Assembly: GCA_964370755.1 (NCBI GenBank)
Contig: CAYJKL010000019.1
Span: 1 to 22,674, forward strand
Length of the DNA: 22,674 bases
From: CAKOSP01 sp964370755
GTDB lineage: Bacteria > Bacillota_I > Bacilli_A > RF39 > UBA660
Direction: 5' to 3'
A program made the position numbers and the translations under genes. How positions within the stretch are numbered: position 1 is the stretch's first letter; the number at the start of each line of letters is the position of its first letter. A model generated the notes under the pieces. The model ran no database searches. It was not told where the DNA came from and was given only the letters and a program-made list of their open reading frames with translations. Shown here piece after piece: positions 14,401 to 22,160 of the stretch.

Positions 14401-15474
14401 GTGAACATAAAAAAAGAAAATTTAAATCTACTAATTTCAACTTTGATTTTTTCAGCAATTTTATTTATGTCAATAGGATATTCAGCGCTAAATAAGGATT
14501 TAACTATTAGTGGTGATGCAACTGTGCTTGCAGCTCAAGGGATAAAAATAACGAATATTACACTTAAAGAAGTAACAAATGGAGGATATGAAACGTATTC
14601 ATCATCACTTACATATAACAGCACTAATATGTTTGTAACACTACCAAATGCAAACTCTACAGTAACATATTTAATTGAAGTTACTAATAGTGATAATATC
14701 TATTATCATTTAAATTCAATAATAGAAACATCTAACTCTAATAATAATATAGGATACGAAATAGTAGATAAAGAAGCACAATATTTTTTAGAAAACAGTG
14801 TATCAGAATTAGAAATAAAATTCTATCATAAAAATACTAGCATAACAGAAACTAATATTTCCCTTAATTTGAATTATCAATTTTCAGAAGTTAATTATAG
14901 AAAAATAGATTACATAAGAACTACTGGCACGCAGTGGATGTATACTGGGTTAATGAATACCGGAGATTACATTTTTGAAGATGAATTTTTAATAACAGAT
15001 ACAGGTTCTGGTAATTCTACAGGTTCATGGATAATAGGAGGAAGGGTAAATCCAGATTATTCATTAGGGATATTTGTAAATAATACACAGGTAATCGGTG
15101 CATATGGAACTACTACTCAAATTATGACCCCGAAAGTAGAAGAAAACAAATGGTATGAAATGTATTTTTCTAGAGAAAGATTAACTATCGGCGGAATTAA
15201 CTATAACTTACAAGGGGAAGCTCTTATACCAGAAAGTCAAATTGCAGAAATAATATTAGGTGGTAATTTACTTGCATATGATGGAGTATCTAGAGATAAT
15301 CGTAATATGTTAGGTATGAGAAAATACTTTAAAGTTACAGACGCAACAGATGGGACAGTACTGAGATACTATATTCCAGTAATGTTAAACGATACTGGAA
15401 AGATAGGCTACTGGGATGAAATAAATAGTCAATTTCATGAAAACGATGGTACAGGAGAATTTTTATATCCTTAA
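14401..15474 (+). CDS. Secreted protein with LamG-like C-terminus, tandem paralog 2
   Basis: 357 aa starting at GTG 14401, with AAGGAGGA (14388-14395) five bases upstream. It is laid out like the preceding gene: hydrophobic segment (9-24), SIGYSALNKDLTISGDA, a beta domain with IKITNITLK, FVTLPNANSTVTYLIEVTNS and SNSNNNIGYE, then a LamG-like module (about 166-357) opening YIRTTGTQWMYTGL and closing IGYWDEINSQFHENDGTGEF. The pair clearly arose by tandem duplication, but the DNA has diverged well beyond simple copy identity, so the event is old and both copies are probably kept by selection. The two could form a heteromeric surface structure or bind different ligands. It is followed after 46 bp by the metalloprotease gene, without an obvious strong terminator. 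Confidence 0.7.
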   Translation: MNIKKENLNLLISTLIFSAILFMSIGYSALNKDLTISGDATVLAAQGIKITNITLKEVTNGGYETYSSSLTYNSTNMFVTLPNANSTVTYLIEVTNSDNIYYHLNSIIETSNSNNNIGYEIVDKEAQYFLENSVSELEIKFYHKNTSITETNISLNLNYQFSEVNYRKIDYIRTTGTQWMYTGLMNTGDYIFEDEFLITDTGSGNSTGSWIIGGRVNPDYSLGIFVNNTQVIGAYGTTTQIMTPKVEENKWYEMYFSRERLTIGGINYNLQGEALIPESQIAEIILGGNLLAYDGVSRDNRNMLGMRKYFKVTDATDGTVLRYYIPVMLNDTGKIGYWDEINSQFHENDGTGEFLYP

Positions 15475-15520
15475 AATAAAGGAAAAATATTAAAATATTT
15501 TATAGAAAAGGAGGAATTAT

Positions 15521-16519
15521 ATGACTATAAATTATGATAAAGTTCAAAAAAGTATAAATGATTACGGAAGGTATATATTAACTTGTATAAAAAATGAATA
15601 TGATAGGTCTTTATCTCCAACGCAAAAATCTTTGATAAATAATTTAATGGAAACTCAATTTATTGTAATAGAAAAATTAACAAACGACGATATTGAATTT
15701 TTTAGCAAACAAGAGGGGATAAAAGATCCTGAAAAATACAGTTCTGAATATATACCATCTGCGCATGGTGGAAGAACTAAAGGAGATAATAAAATACATA
15801 TATATCCTTTTACAAAATCATTTAATAACTGCAAAGACGATTCTGAAATAATCAAATCGTGTATTGATAGCATAGTAGTTCATGAAATATTTCACTATTT
15901 TATAAGACCAAATACAGAAGTTCAAAATAATAAAATTAATGATGAATTTGGACATTTCCTTACAGAGGGATTAGTACAATTGTATGCTGAAAAATTTGCG
16001 ATAGACCACAGACTGGAAATCCCAAAATCTAATTATAATAAAAATGTTGAAACAGCTAAATTATTAATCACAGGTTTTCCAAAGAGCTACAATAATAATC
16101 AAATATCTAATTTAATTTTTAGTAAAAGCATTGAAGAACTACTAAAAATTTCAATAAACGGAAATGAAATATTAAAATCTTTTAAAGAAAATTTGATTTT
16201 CCAAGAAAAATTACAAGAATATATAATCAGTTTAGGTAATGAGATAAATTTAAGTGTAGAAAGTAAGGAACTTAATGGAATTATTAAACATTATAGAAAG
16301 TTAGATGATTTAGAATCAATATATAATAGTTTAATAAATAATATAGATGAAATAATAAAAGATGACCAAGAAAAAAAGACTAACTACACCATAAAATTAA
16401 ATACTTTAATAAATTCTGCAAAAACTGGATTTAAAGATGAAATAAAACTACATATACCAGTTGTAGATGGGTATGAAAAATTAATAGATGAAAGTAGTCA
16501 AGGTAATAGAATAAAATAA
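15521..16519 (+). CDS. Putative zinc metalloprotease (HEXXH) of unknown family
   Basis: 332 aa, no signal peptide. AAAAGGAGG (15507-15514) gives a strong start. The zincin motif is H121-E-I-F-H125 in SIVVHEIFHYFIRP, with a likely third ligand E149 in FGHFLTEGLVQLYAEKF, a gluzincin-like HEXXH-(about 23)-E spacing. The N-terminal 115 residues are mixed alpha/beta and the C-terminal 150 are helical and charged. I cannot assign a named peptidase family. The gene lies between two secreted surface proteins and an ABC exporter, so it might process an exported substrate, but as a cytosolic protein it would have to act before export, or be released. It may equally act on an internal target, as some toxin-type zincins do. 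Confidence 0.7.
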   Translation: MTINYDKVQKSINDYGRYILTCIKNEYDRSLSPTQKSLINNLMETQFIVIEKLTNDDIEFFSKQEGIKDPEKYSSEYIPSAHGGRTKGDNKIHIYPFTKSFNNCKDDSEIIKSCIDSIVVHEIFHYFIRPNTEVQNNKINDEFGHFLTEGLVQLYAEKFAIDHRLEIPKSNYNKNVETAKLLITGFPKSYNNNQISNLIFSKSIEELLKISINGNEILKSFKENLIFQEKLQEYIISLGNEINLSVESKELNGIIKHYRKLDDLESIYNSLINNIDEIIKDDQEKKTNYTIKLNTLINSAKTGFKDEIKLHIPVVDGYEKLIDESSQGNRIK

Positions 16520-16529
16520 TAAAATATAG

Positions 16530-16535
16530 TATAAT
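16530..16535 (+). promoter_or_regulatory. Possible -10 box before the ABC exporter
   Basis: TATAAT without a clear -35 or extended TG. The predicted transcript start would fall at the ribosome site, so read-through from the upstream operon may be the main source of mRNA. Confidence 0.35.
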
Positions 16536-16551
16536 TATTTTGAGGTGCACT

Positions 16552-18276
16552 ATGAAAGAACTTTTTAGAAACATAAAAAAAGTATATAAATACGGAAAAA
16601 ACAATAAATTTAATTTAGCAATGGAAATAGTAGGTTCTCTATTATCGCTTGCTATAGGGATTGGGTTACCATTACTTGCGGCTAACCAAATTGTAAAATT
16701 AACAGATAACTTATGGGAACAATTGATATATATTAGCATAATTATATTTGCAGTAAATATTTTACATAAATTTACTATTGTATTAATTAGAAAAAATACA
16801 CAAATTTTCAGAACAAGTGTTGTAAAAAATATTCAATTAGATTTAAGTAGCGAAATGCTAAAAATATCCCAAGAAGACATAGAAGCAAACAGTACAGGTT
16901 CATTTATCCAAAGGATAATTAAAGATACTGATCAAATGGCAAATTTATTTACAGTTGGAATGGGACATCTAACAGGGTTTTTATCTAATGTTGGAGTTTT
17001 TATAGCAGTCTTTATTATCAATTGGAAAGTGTTTATTTTTTATTTATTAGTAACAATAACTTTAACTATATTAAATATTTCTAAAACAAAAAAATTTGGT
17101 GTAAAAGACAAAATATACAGAGAAAGTAGTGAAAAGTTAACAAGTACTACAAATGAGTTAGTTCGCGGAATGAAAGATATCAAAATGTTAAATGCTAAAA
17201 AAGGTATGATAAATTTATTTGCAACTGATATAAATGATTATAATTATAAATTTTGTGATATGAGAAATGTAGATATTAGATATAACCTAATTATAGGTAT
17301 ACTTACTAGTATTTATGAACTTTTGCTTATCTTGCTACTTATATATTTAATAACAAAAGATAATTTAAGTGTTGCACTAGCTATTGCGTTATTTAACTAT
17401 AAAACAAATGTCATGATAAATTTCATGGAAAAAGTCTCATTACTTATTAATGAAACAAAAAACTTTAATATTTCATGTGAAAGAGTTTTTCATATTTTAG
17501 AAAATAATAAATACGAAAAAGAAAAATTTGGAAAAGAAAAGATAACAAATTTCAAAGGTAGTGTAAAGTTTTCAGAAGTAAACTTTTCATATGGAAAAAA
17601 GACTGTTCTAAATAGTTTGTCATTTGAAATTGAAGAAGGGTCTTTAGTAGGTTTAGTAGGTAAAAGTGGAGAAGGTAAAACCACTATATTTAATTTACTG
17701 TGTAAACTATACAATGTAAACGATAATCAAATTTACTTAGATAACATAGATATTAACAAATTAAGTGAAGACTCAATAAGGGGAAATATTACAATTATAA
17801 ATCAAAATCCATATATCTTTAATATGAGTATAAGAGATAATTTAAAATTAGTAAAAAACAATATTACACAAAAAGAAATAGAAGAAGCATGTAATCTTGC
17901 ATGTTTAAAAGATTTTATTGAAAAACTTCCTAATAAATACGAAACAATATTAGGTGAAGGTGGAGTAAAGTTGTCGGGAGGCGAAAGGCAAAGGTTAGCA
18001 ATTGCCAGAGCGTTTATTCAAAAAACTAAATTGATATTATTTGATGAAGCAACAAGTGCACTTGATAATGATACACAAAGTGAAATTCAAAAAGCAATTC
18101 ATAATTTAAAAGGAAATTTTACAGTCATAGTTATAGCTCATAGATTATCAACAATTAGAGATTGTGACAATATAATGTTGATTAACGGTGGCAAAATCGA
18201 AGATAGTGGAACACATAGTGAATTACTTAGTAGTAGTAAAATATATAAAAAATTATGTGAAAAAGACATAATATAA
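16552..18276 (+). CDS. ABC exporter, fused permease and ATPase (half-transporter)
   Basis: 574 aa from the ATG at 16552. GAGGTG (16542-16547) precedes it by 4 nt, and the TTG at 16540 overlaps that site and is rejected. Residues 1-310 contain about six transmembrane helices typical of type-1 ABC exporters. The nucleotide-binding domain carries Walker A VGKSGEGKTT (about 369-378), Q-loop Q418, signature LSGGERQRLA (474-483), Walker B LILFDEATSALD (494-505) and switch H530 in IAHRLS, so all key residues are intact. A half-transporter of this size works as a homodimer or with another half; no second half is here, which suggests a homodimer. Substrate unknown: peptide or lipid export is typical. 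There is no C39 peptidase domain. It follows the metalloprotease gene by 32 bp and precedes the PHP gene by 26 bp. Confidence 0.9.
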   Translation: MKELFRNIKKVYKYGKNNKFNLAMEIVGSLLSLAIGIGLPLLAANQIVKLTDNLWEQLIYISIIIFAVNILHKFTIVLIRKNTQIFRTSVVKNIQLDLSSEMLKISQEDIEANSTGSFIQRIIKDTDQMANLFTVGMGHLTGFLSNVGVFIAVFIINWKVFIFYLLVTITLTILNISKTKKFGVKDKIYRESSEKLTSTTNELVRGMKDIKMLNAKKGMINLFATDINDYNYKFCDMRNVDIRYNLIIGILTSIYELLLILLLIYLITKDNLSVALAIALFNYKTNVMINFMEKVSLLINETKNFNISCERVFHILENNKYEKEKFGKEKITNFKGSVKFSEVNFSYGKKTVLNSLSFEIEEGSLVGLVGKSGEGKTTIFNLLCKLYNVNDNQIYLDNIDINKLSEDSIRGNITIINQNPYIFNMSIRDNLKLVKNNITQKEIEEACNLACLKDFIEKLPNKYETILGEGGVKLSGGERQRLAIARAFIQKTKLILFDEATSALDNDTQSEIQKAIHNLKGNFTVIVIAHRLSTIRDCDNIMLINGGKIEDSGTHSELLSSSKIYKKLCEKDII

Positions 18277-18302
18277 AATAATAAACACAACAAAGGAGAA
18301 AA

Positions 18303-19184
18303 ATGATAGATTTACACACTCATACAACACATTCGGATAGTGATATCAAAGTAAAAGACTTATTAGAAGAAGCAAACAAGAGAAACATTTCAATACTTTC
18401 TATAACAGATCACAATACAGTAACAGCCTATGACGAACTAGAATATTATAAAGACATATTTTTAGGTAAAATTTTAAATGGAGTTGAAATAACTACAACA
18501 TATAATGGAGAAATTATAGAAATTTTAGGTTATGGATTTGATATGAGCATTATGAAGGATATACTACCAAAAAAAGTTTTATCTTTTGAAGAAAAACAAA
18601 TTAAAGAATTTAAACTCATAAAATCAAGATATGAAAAAATAGGGGTAAAATTCGACATTTCAGATATTATATTTGATCCTAAAAAAGAAAGTTCAAGAAC
18701 TAGTTTTAAAAAATCAATAATGAAATATCCAAGCAATATATCATTTTGTTATGACAAAAGATCACTTCAAGATAATAGACATTTTACAAGGCTTGAAGTG
18801 TTTAATCCATTAAGTCAGTTATATGTGGATTTTTCTTCATTATTTCCATCAGTAGAAGAAACAATAAATATAATTCATTTAGCTGGAGGCAAAGCATTTT
18901 TAGCACATCCTTATGAATATTCTGCTACTATATCAAACGCATTAGAGAAAATATTAGAATCATATCCTCTAGATGGCTTAGAATGTTTTCACCCTAGTGC
19001 AAATGAAAATGATGTAAATCATCTAATAGATTTATGCAAAAAATATAATATCTATATGAGTGGTGGAAGTGATTTCCATGGAACTATAAAAAATAAAAAA
19101 TATTTCGGAACTATGTTAGATTTAGCAGTAGTAGAACCTTGGATTAGCAACTACCTAGATACTAATTTAAATAATAAAAGATAA
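18303..19184 (+). CDS. PHP-superfamily metal-dependent phosphoesterase
   Basis: 293 aa. It starts with the PHP signature MIDLHTHTTHSD (H5, H7 metal ligands, D12), then ITDHNT (D36, H37), GVEIT (E62), FLAHPYEY (H202) and SGGSDFHG (D257, H259), so the complete set of metal ligands is present. The family cleaves phosphate esters, for example of histidinol phosphate, 3',5'-nucleoside bisphosphates or nucleic acids. The length fits small single-domain PHP proteins like the YciV (RNase AM/AMP phosphatase) group, but the fit is not precise enough for a name. AAAGGAG is 5 nt from the ATG. Close spacing behind the ABC exporter suggests co-transcription, although a housekeeping role is equally possible. 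Confidence 0.85.
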   Translation: MIDLHTHTTHSDSDIKVKDLLEEANKRNISILSITDHNTVTAYDELEYYKDIFLGKILNGVEITTTYNGEIIEILGYGFDMSIMKDILPKKVLSFEEKQIKEFKLIKSRYEKIGVKFDISDIIFDPKKESSRTSFKKSIMKYPSNISFCYDKRSLQDNRHFTRLEVFNPLSQLYVDFSSLFPSVEETINIIHLAGGKAFLAHPYEYSATISNALEKILESYPLDGLECFHPSANENDVNHLIDLCKKYNIYMSGGSDFHGTIKNKKYFGTMLDLAVVEPWISNYLDTNLNNKR

Positions 19185-19206
19185 ACTTGTAATTGGTTTA
19201 TTTTTT
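19181..19206 (+). terminator. Terminator after the PHP gene, with the next -35 box in its loop
   Basis: ATAAAC, loop of 9 nt, GTTTAT, then TTTTTATTT. The loop contains TTGTAA, the -35 of the promoter for the HD-domain gene. The stem overlaps the PHP stop codon. Confidence 0.55.
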
Positions 19207-19215
19207 ATTTATAAT
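19187..19215 (+). promoter_or_regulatory. Promoter of the HD-domain gene
   Basis: TTGTAA (19187-19192), 17-bp spacer, TATAAT (19210-19215). AAGGAG (19224-19229) is the ribosome site for the ATG at 19236. Confidence 0.7.
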
Positions 19216-19235
19216 AGATTAACAAGGAGAACTAT

Positions 19236-19997
19236 ATGAAACACAACTTTAATAAAAATGTAGAATTATTTATGATATTCAACATTTTAGGAGACACAAT
19301 TAGAACTGGATTAATTGACTGGAACATATCAAGGGATAAATTAAATTGCATTAAAGTACATATAGCTGATTTAAACATGATACTTAGGTTAATAGAAAGT
19401 TATCTTCCTAATATATTAGATTGTAAAAAACTATATGACTATATATTATTCCATGATCTACCAGAAGCAATAACCGGAGATATTACAAAATTCGAAGGAA
19501 TTTCTAGTGAAGAGATTGAAAGGGTAACAAAATTATCTATAGATTATTTAACCAATAAATTTAGTGAAACAATAGATTTAGGAACTATTTTAAATAACTA
19601 TGAAAACAAAGTAGATATAGAATCAAAAGTAGTACATATTTTAGATAAAATGCACTCAGCAATAGAATTTATTATTTATCAAGATGAAAAAAATATTGAT
19701 ATGAATAACCCTAATATTCCAGAAATATTAAGAAACCATCCATTTGTTACAAAGCTTCGTAAAGAAGGAAAGGATTTAGCAGACATATTTTATGAATTTC
19801 ATTCTATGGCTATATGTATCACAGATGAAGAATGTACAAAATATGGAATATCTAGAGAAGATGGAGATATAATAGTTAACGTTTGTAAAGGGCTTCTTGA
19901 TGAATTTTATAAACAAAAATCTAATAAAACACTTCAAAATATTACAAATAATTTACCTAATGAGGCAATGATATATAATCGCAATAAAAGAAATTAA
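19236..19997 (+). CDS. HD-domain metal-dependent hydrolase, YfbR-like
   Basis: 253 aa. The HD fold is recognised by KVHIADLNMIL (H42, first ligand), LFHDLPEAITGDI (H73-D74, with the HDxxEaxTGDi block typical of YfbR-like and HD_3 proteins) and VHILDKMHSA (D137, last ligand). Characterised YfbR proteins are 5'-nucleotidases acting on deoxyribonucleoside monophosphates, so a nucleotide-salvage or pool-cleaning role is plausible, but the usual ESVAEHS context of the first His is altered (VHIADL) and the substrate may differ. It has its own promoter after the PHP terminator. A bidirectional hairpin (20096-20132) lies downstream between it and the convergent unknown gene. Confidence 0.8.
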   Translation: MKHNFNKNVELFMIFNILGDTIRTGLIDWNISRDKLNCIKVHIADLNMILRLIESYLPNILDCKKLYDYILFHDLPEAITGDITKFEGISSEEIERVTKLSIDYLTNKFSETIDLGTILNNYENKVDIESKVVHILDKMHSAIEFIIYQDEKNIDMNNPNIPEILRNHPFVTKLRKEGKDLADIFYEFHSMAICITDEECTKYGISREDGDIIVNVCKGLLDEFYKQKSNKTLQNITNNLPNEAMIYNRNKRN

Positions 19998-20095
19998 ATT
20001 TTCATAAAAAAACAAATAAGAAAAATTTCATATATAGTATAAACTAATATAATATCATAGAGCACAAGAAAAATGATGTGAAAATGGTATAAAAA

Positions 20096-20132
20096 AAATT
20101 TAGTATGAATATTTTAAATTCATACTAAATTT
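20096..20132 (-). terminator. Strong intrinsic terminator of the 20904-20125 gene
   Basis: A perfect 15-bp inverted repeat (20096-20110 and 20118-20132, 7-nt loop) is followed on the minus strand by eight T. The stem contains the stop codon of the minus-strand gene. It may also end transcripts from the HD gene on the plus strand, where the T-tract is weaker. Confidence 0.85.
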
Positions 20133-20904
20133 CATTGTTGTTTTTCCATTTTTTTACTTTTTGTAAACAATCTTCATTCATATCTTTATTATATTGAGGA
20201 TTATATCCAACAAAAGGATCAAATTCACTAGAAGTCATAGTATCTGTTATAGGATATTGAATTATCATAGAAGATAATTCTTTTTCTTCTTTAGGGTAGT
20301 TTAAATCCAAATTAAAAGTTGCTAATGGATCAAGAAATTTATTTTTATCATAATAAGCATTTACAATAGAGTCGTTATTGCCATAATTATTCCATTCTTT
20401 ATATAATCTAACACAGTTTGTATATAAAAAGACTTTTACAGCATCAATACTAGAATTTTCCTTTTTTCTATAACTTAAAGTATATTTTTCATCAATAACT
20501 GTCATTTGTGTACTTTCAATTATTCTGCCATTCTTATAAAGTAAAGATAGATTATTGCTTTCAAAGGAAATGTTCTTAACAAAATCTAAATCTAACTCAA
20601 GAATTTTCATAACTAAATAAAATAAGTTTTCTAAAGAGTAGTTATCATTCTTAAATTCAAATAAAATATCCGCTAAATTAACACCTTTAGAAATAATTAA
20701 ATTAACAAACTCTTGCTTATATATATTATCTATTAAAAATTTAATTGTAATCATAGTTTTGTCTTCATCTAATACTTCGATTACACTAGCTTTATTAACA
20801 TCATCATTAATATGTAAAAATTCAAGTTTTTTAGAACATCTAACTAACTGATATCTTTCTTGATTATTTAATAAATCTTCAAAATTGCCTAATATCTTTT
20901 CCAT
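20125..20904 (-). CDS. Unrecognised cytosolic protein with a near-consensus promoter
   Basis: 259 aa, no signal peptide, transmembrane segment or catalytic motif that I can recognise. The N-terminal half is a mix of short strands and helices (KKLEFLHINDD, VIEVLDEDKTMITIKFLID). The C-terminal half has ..VRLYKEWNNYG.. and a Pro/Tyr-rich end (FDPFVGYNPQYNKD) before a charged helix. It could be an immunity or nuclease-inhibitor type protein, but that would be a guess. AAGGAG lies 8 nt before the ATG at 20904. It has one of the best vegetative promoters in the window and a strong terminator, so it is probably expressed as a single gene. It is convergent with the HD gene and divergent from the pseudogene. 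Confidence 0.6.
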   Translation of the reverse strand: MEKILGNFEDLLNNQERYQLVRCSKKLEFLHINDDVNKASVIEVLDEDKTMITIKFLIDNIYKQEFVNLIISKGVNLADILFEFKNDNYSLENLFYLVMKILELDLDFVKNISFESNNLSLLYKNGRIIESTQMTVIDEKYTLSYRKKENSSIDAVKVFLYTNCVRLYKEWNNYGNNDSIVNAYYDKNKFLDPLATFNLDLNYPKEEKELSSMIIQYPITDTMTSSEFDPFVGYNPQYNKDMNEDCLQKVKKWKNNNEI

Positions 20905-20947
20905 AATACTTGCTCCTTGTACATAATTTAACTATATTTTAATTATA

Positions 20948-20976
20948 ATTATACATATGCATATCATATAAGTCAA
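20948..20976 (-). promoter_or_regulatory. Near-consensus promoter of the unknown 259-aa gene
   Basis: On the minus strand: TTGACT (20976-20971), 17-bp spacer, TATAAT (20953-20948). Five of six and six of six matches at ideal spacing. Leader of about 37 nt. Confidence 0.85.
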
Positions 20977-21006
20977 TGTCGAGAGTTATTGATTCAAACA
21001 ATATGA

Positions 21007-21428
21007 TTAATTTATGATAATATTTCAATTGTTATATTGAATCGACATCCAAAATTTGCATATGAAACTGGTGAACTAACACCAATTTTTTATTTCTATG
21101 ATCTATCGGACTAAAACCAAATTTATCATTATTTGAAACAATTTATTATAAAGATATTGTAAACTTTATATTAAGTCACAATAAAAAAGGAATTGTTGAA
21201 GGAGGGCATTTATGTAAAGTTGAATCAATTGATGATTTAACTGGAACATTAATAATTAAAAGAACAGCTAGATTTAAATGTTATTATAGATCAGCTTATA
21301 GAGATTTTAAAAATCCTTATTTTAGAAAAGGGTTAACTAAATTTGGTATAATAAAAAGATTTTTTATTGTTTCAAAAGAAGATTTCATCATATTTTCCCA
21401 CAAAGTCAAATTGAAAAATTCATCATAA
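21007..21428 (+). pseudogene. Frameshifted remnant of a cytosolic protein
   Basis: Reading on the plus strand, the first frame gives NRHPKFAYETGELTP.. up to TAA at 21112-21114. The frame one base off continues at once with KPNLSLFETIYYKD.. through GIVEGGHLCKV.., LIIKRTARFKCYYRSAYRDF and a stop at 21426-21428. The switch equals loss of one base (or gain of two). A second switch near 21391 would give an end FPQSQIEKFIIMAK to TAA at 21461-21463, which looks more protein-like than the present tail. The G-I-V-E-G / LIIKRTA..RD pattern faintly resembles P-loop kinase-type proteins, but no Walker A is left and I do not assign a family. No start codon with a ribosome site is visible. The relic fills most of the 20905-21576 gene-free stretch. 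Confidence 0.6.
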
Positions 21429-21443
21429 TGGCGAAATTATATC

Positions 21444-21490
21444 AAAAAAAGTCGAACTCGTAAAAGTTCGACTTAAATATCATTTGGAGC
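21444..21490 (-). repeat. Hairpin repeat copy 1, terminator downstream of the second GNAT gene
   Basis: AGTCGAACT (21450-21458), 6-nt loop, AGTTCGACT (21465-21473). On the minus strand the stem runs into seven T, an intrinsic terminator about 100 bp after the GNAT stop. The flank TTAAATATC..TTGGAGC (to 21490) is shared with copy 2 at 22161-22201, so the conserved unit is longer than the stem. Confidence 0.75.
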
Positions 21491-21576
21491 AAATGACGTA
21501 GGTATCTACAACTCTTGCTTTGGACGATTGATATAACTCAATCACTGTACTAATTATATATTATATTTTTAATTTA

Positions 21577-22077
21577 TTAACACATAGTTTCAACTAATTT
21601 TGTTTCACCATATTTTGCAGGACCATCCTCATTATGAGTATAAACCATTCCACATTTTTTCATAACTGCTCCAGAAGCTAAATTTTCTATATGGTGTCTA
21701 GCTATTATTTTTTTAAAACCTAAGTCGAATAAAGTTGATATTATTTTATTTAATGCTTCTGTAGTGTAGCCTTTATTCCAAAAATCATATGCTATAACAT
21801 ACCCAATTTCTGCTGTTTTATAGTCAGTGATTTTTACAACATCGATCGATCCTATTAATTTCTTTGTTTCTTTTAAACTAATAGCCCATTTTAATTCATT
21901 TGTATCTGAAATATATTTATTTAAAAATTCTTGAGTTTCACCTAAATTTTTATGAGTACTCCATCTGACATATTTTGTAACTCTATTATCACTAGTCCAA
22001 GTATCGTACATTTCTTTAGCATCTAGTAAGTTGAAAGGTCGTAAAACAAGTCGATCTGTTTCTAATGTTCTTTTCAT
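21577..22077 (-). CDS. GNAT acetyltransferase, RimJ/RimL type (second copy)
   Basis: 166 aa from the ATG at 22077-22075. The frame extends to an ATG at 22089, but GGTGA (22087-22083) is the ribosome site for the later start. Family signs are the LETDRLVLRPF opening of RimL-like proteins, AEIGYVIAYDFWNKGYTTEAL (the acetyl-CoA loop is N-K-G-Y-T-T, where the R/Q-x-x-G-x-G pattern keeps only the first Gly) and ENLASGAVMKKCGM near residues 131-144. The protein acceptor is unknown. It shares only the fold with the GNAT at 12659, so this is not a recent duplicate. It sits alone between two copies of a hairpin repeat in an otherwise gene-poor stretch, which may mean it was acquired as a cassette. Confidence 0.8.
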   Translation of the reverse strand: MKRTLETDRLVLRPFNLLDAKEMYDTWTSDNRVTKYVRWSTHKNLGETQEFLNKYISDTNELKWAISLKETKKLIGSIDVVKITDYKTAEIGYVIAYDFWNKGYTTEALNKIISTLFDLGFKKIIARHHIENLASGAVMKKCGMVYTHNEDGPAKYGETKLVETMC

Positions 22078-22093
22078 TTTTATCACCATATTA

Positions 22094-22102
22094 AGTATAT
22101 CA
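22094..22102 (-). promoter_or_regulatory. Extended -10 promoter of the second GNAT gene
   Basis: TGATATACT on the minus strand, 16 nt before the ATG at 22077. No good -35 (TTTATT at 17 bp). Confidence 0.5.
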
Positions 22103-22160
22103 AAAAATTCATTAATAATAAATATTATTATGAAAATACTATTTAAACAGTTAAAATAAA

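Noticed and set aside
13322..15474. Recent duplication or assembly artefact of the tandem surface genes
   Set aside because: The two proteins share motifs throughout but the DNA and many residues differ, so it is a genuine, old duplication.
15484..15501. AAAATATT / AATATTTT inverted repeat between paralog 2 and the metalloprotease gene
   Set aside because: All-AT stem with a 2-nt loop and no T run; too weak to call a terminator.
20991..21043. Imperfect inverted repeat GATTCAA / TTGAATC beside the pseudogene
   Set aside because: Short arms, long AT-rich loop and no duplicated target sites, so there is no basis for calling a mobile element end.
21062..21096. Terminator-like TGGTG / CACCA stem with T run inside the pseudogene
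   Set aside because: Only five pairs, and the bases are explained by the coding frame (ETGELTPIF); no gene ends just upstream.
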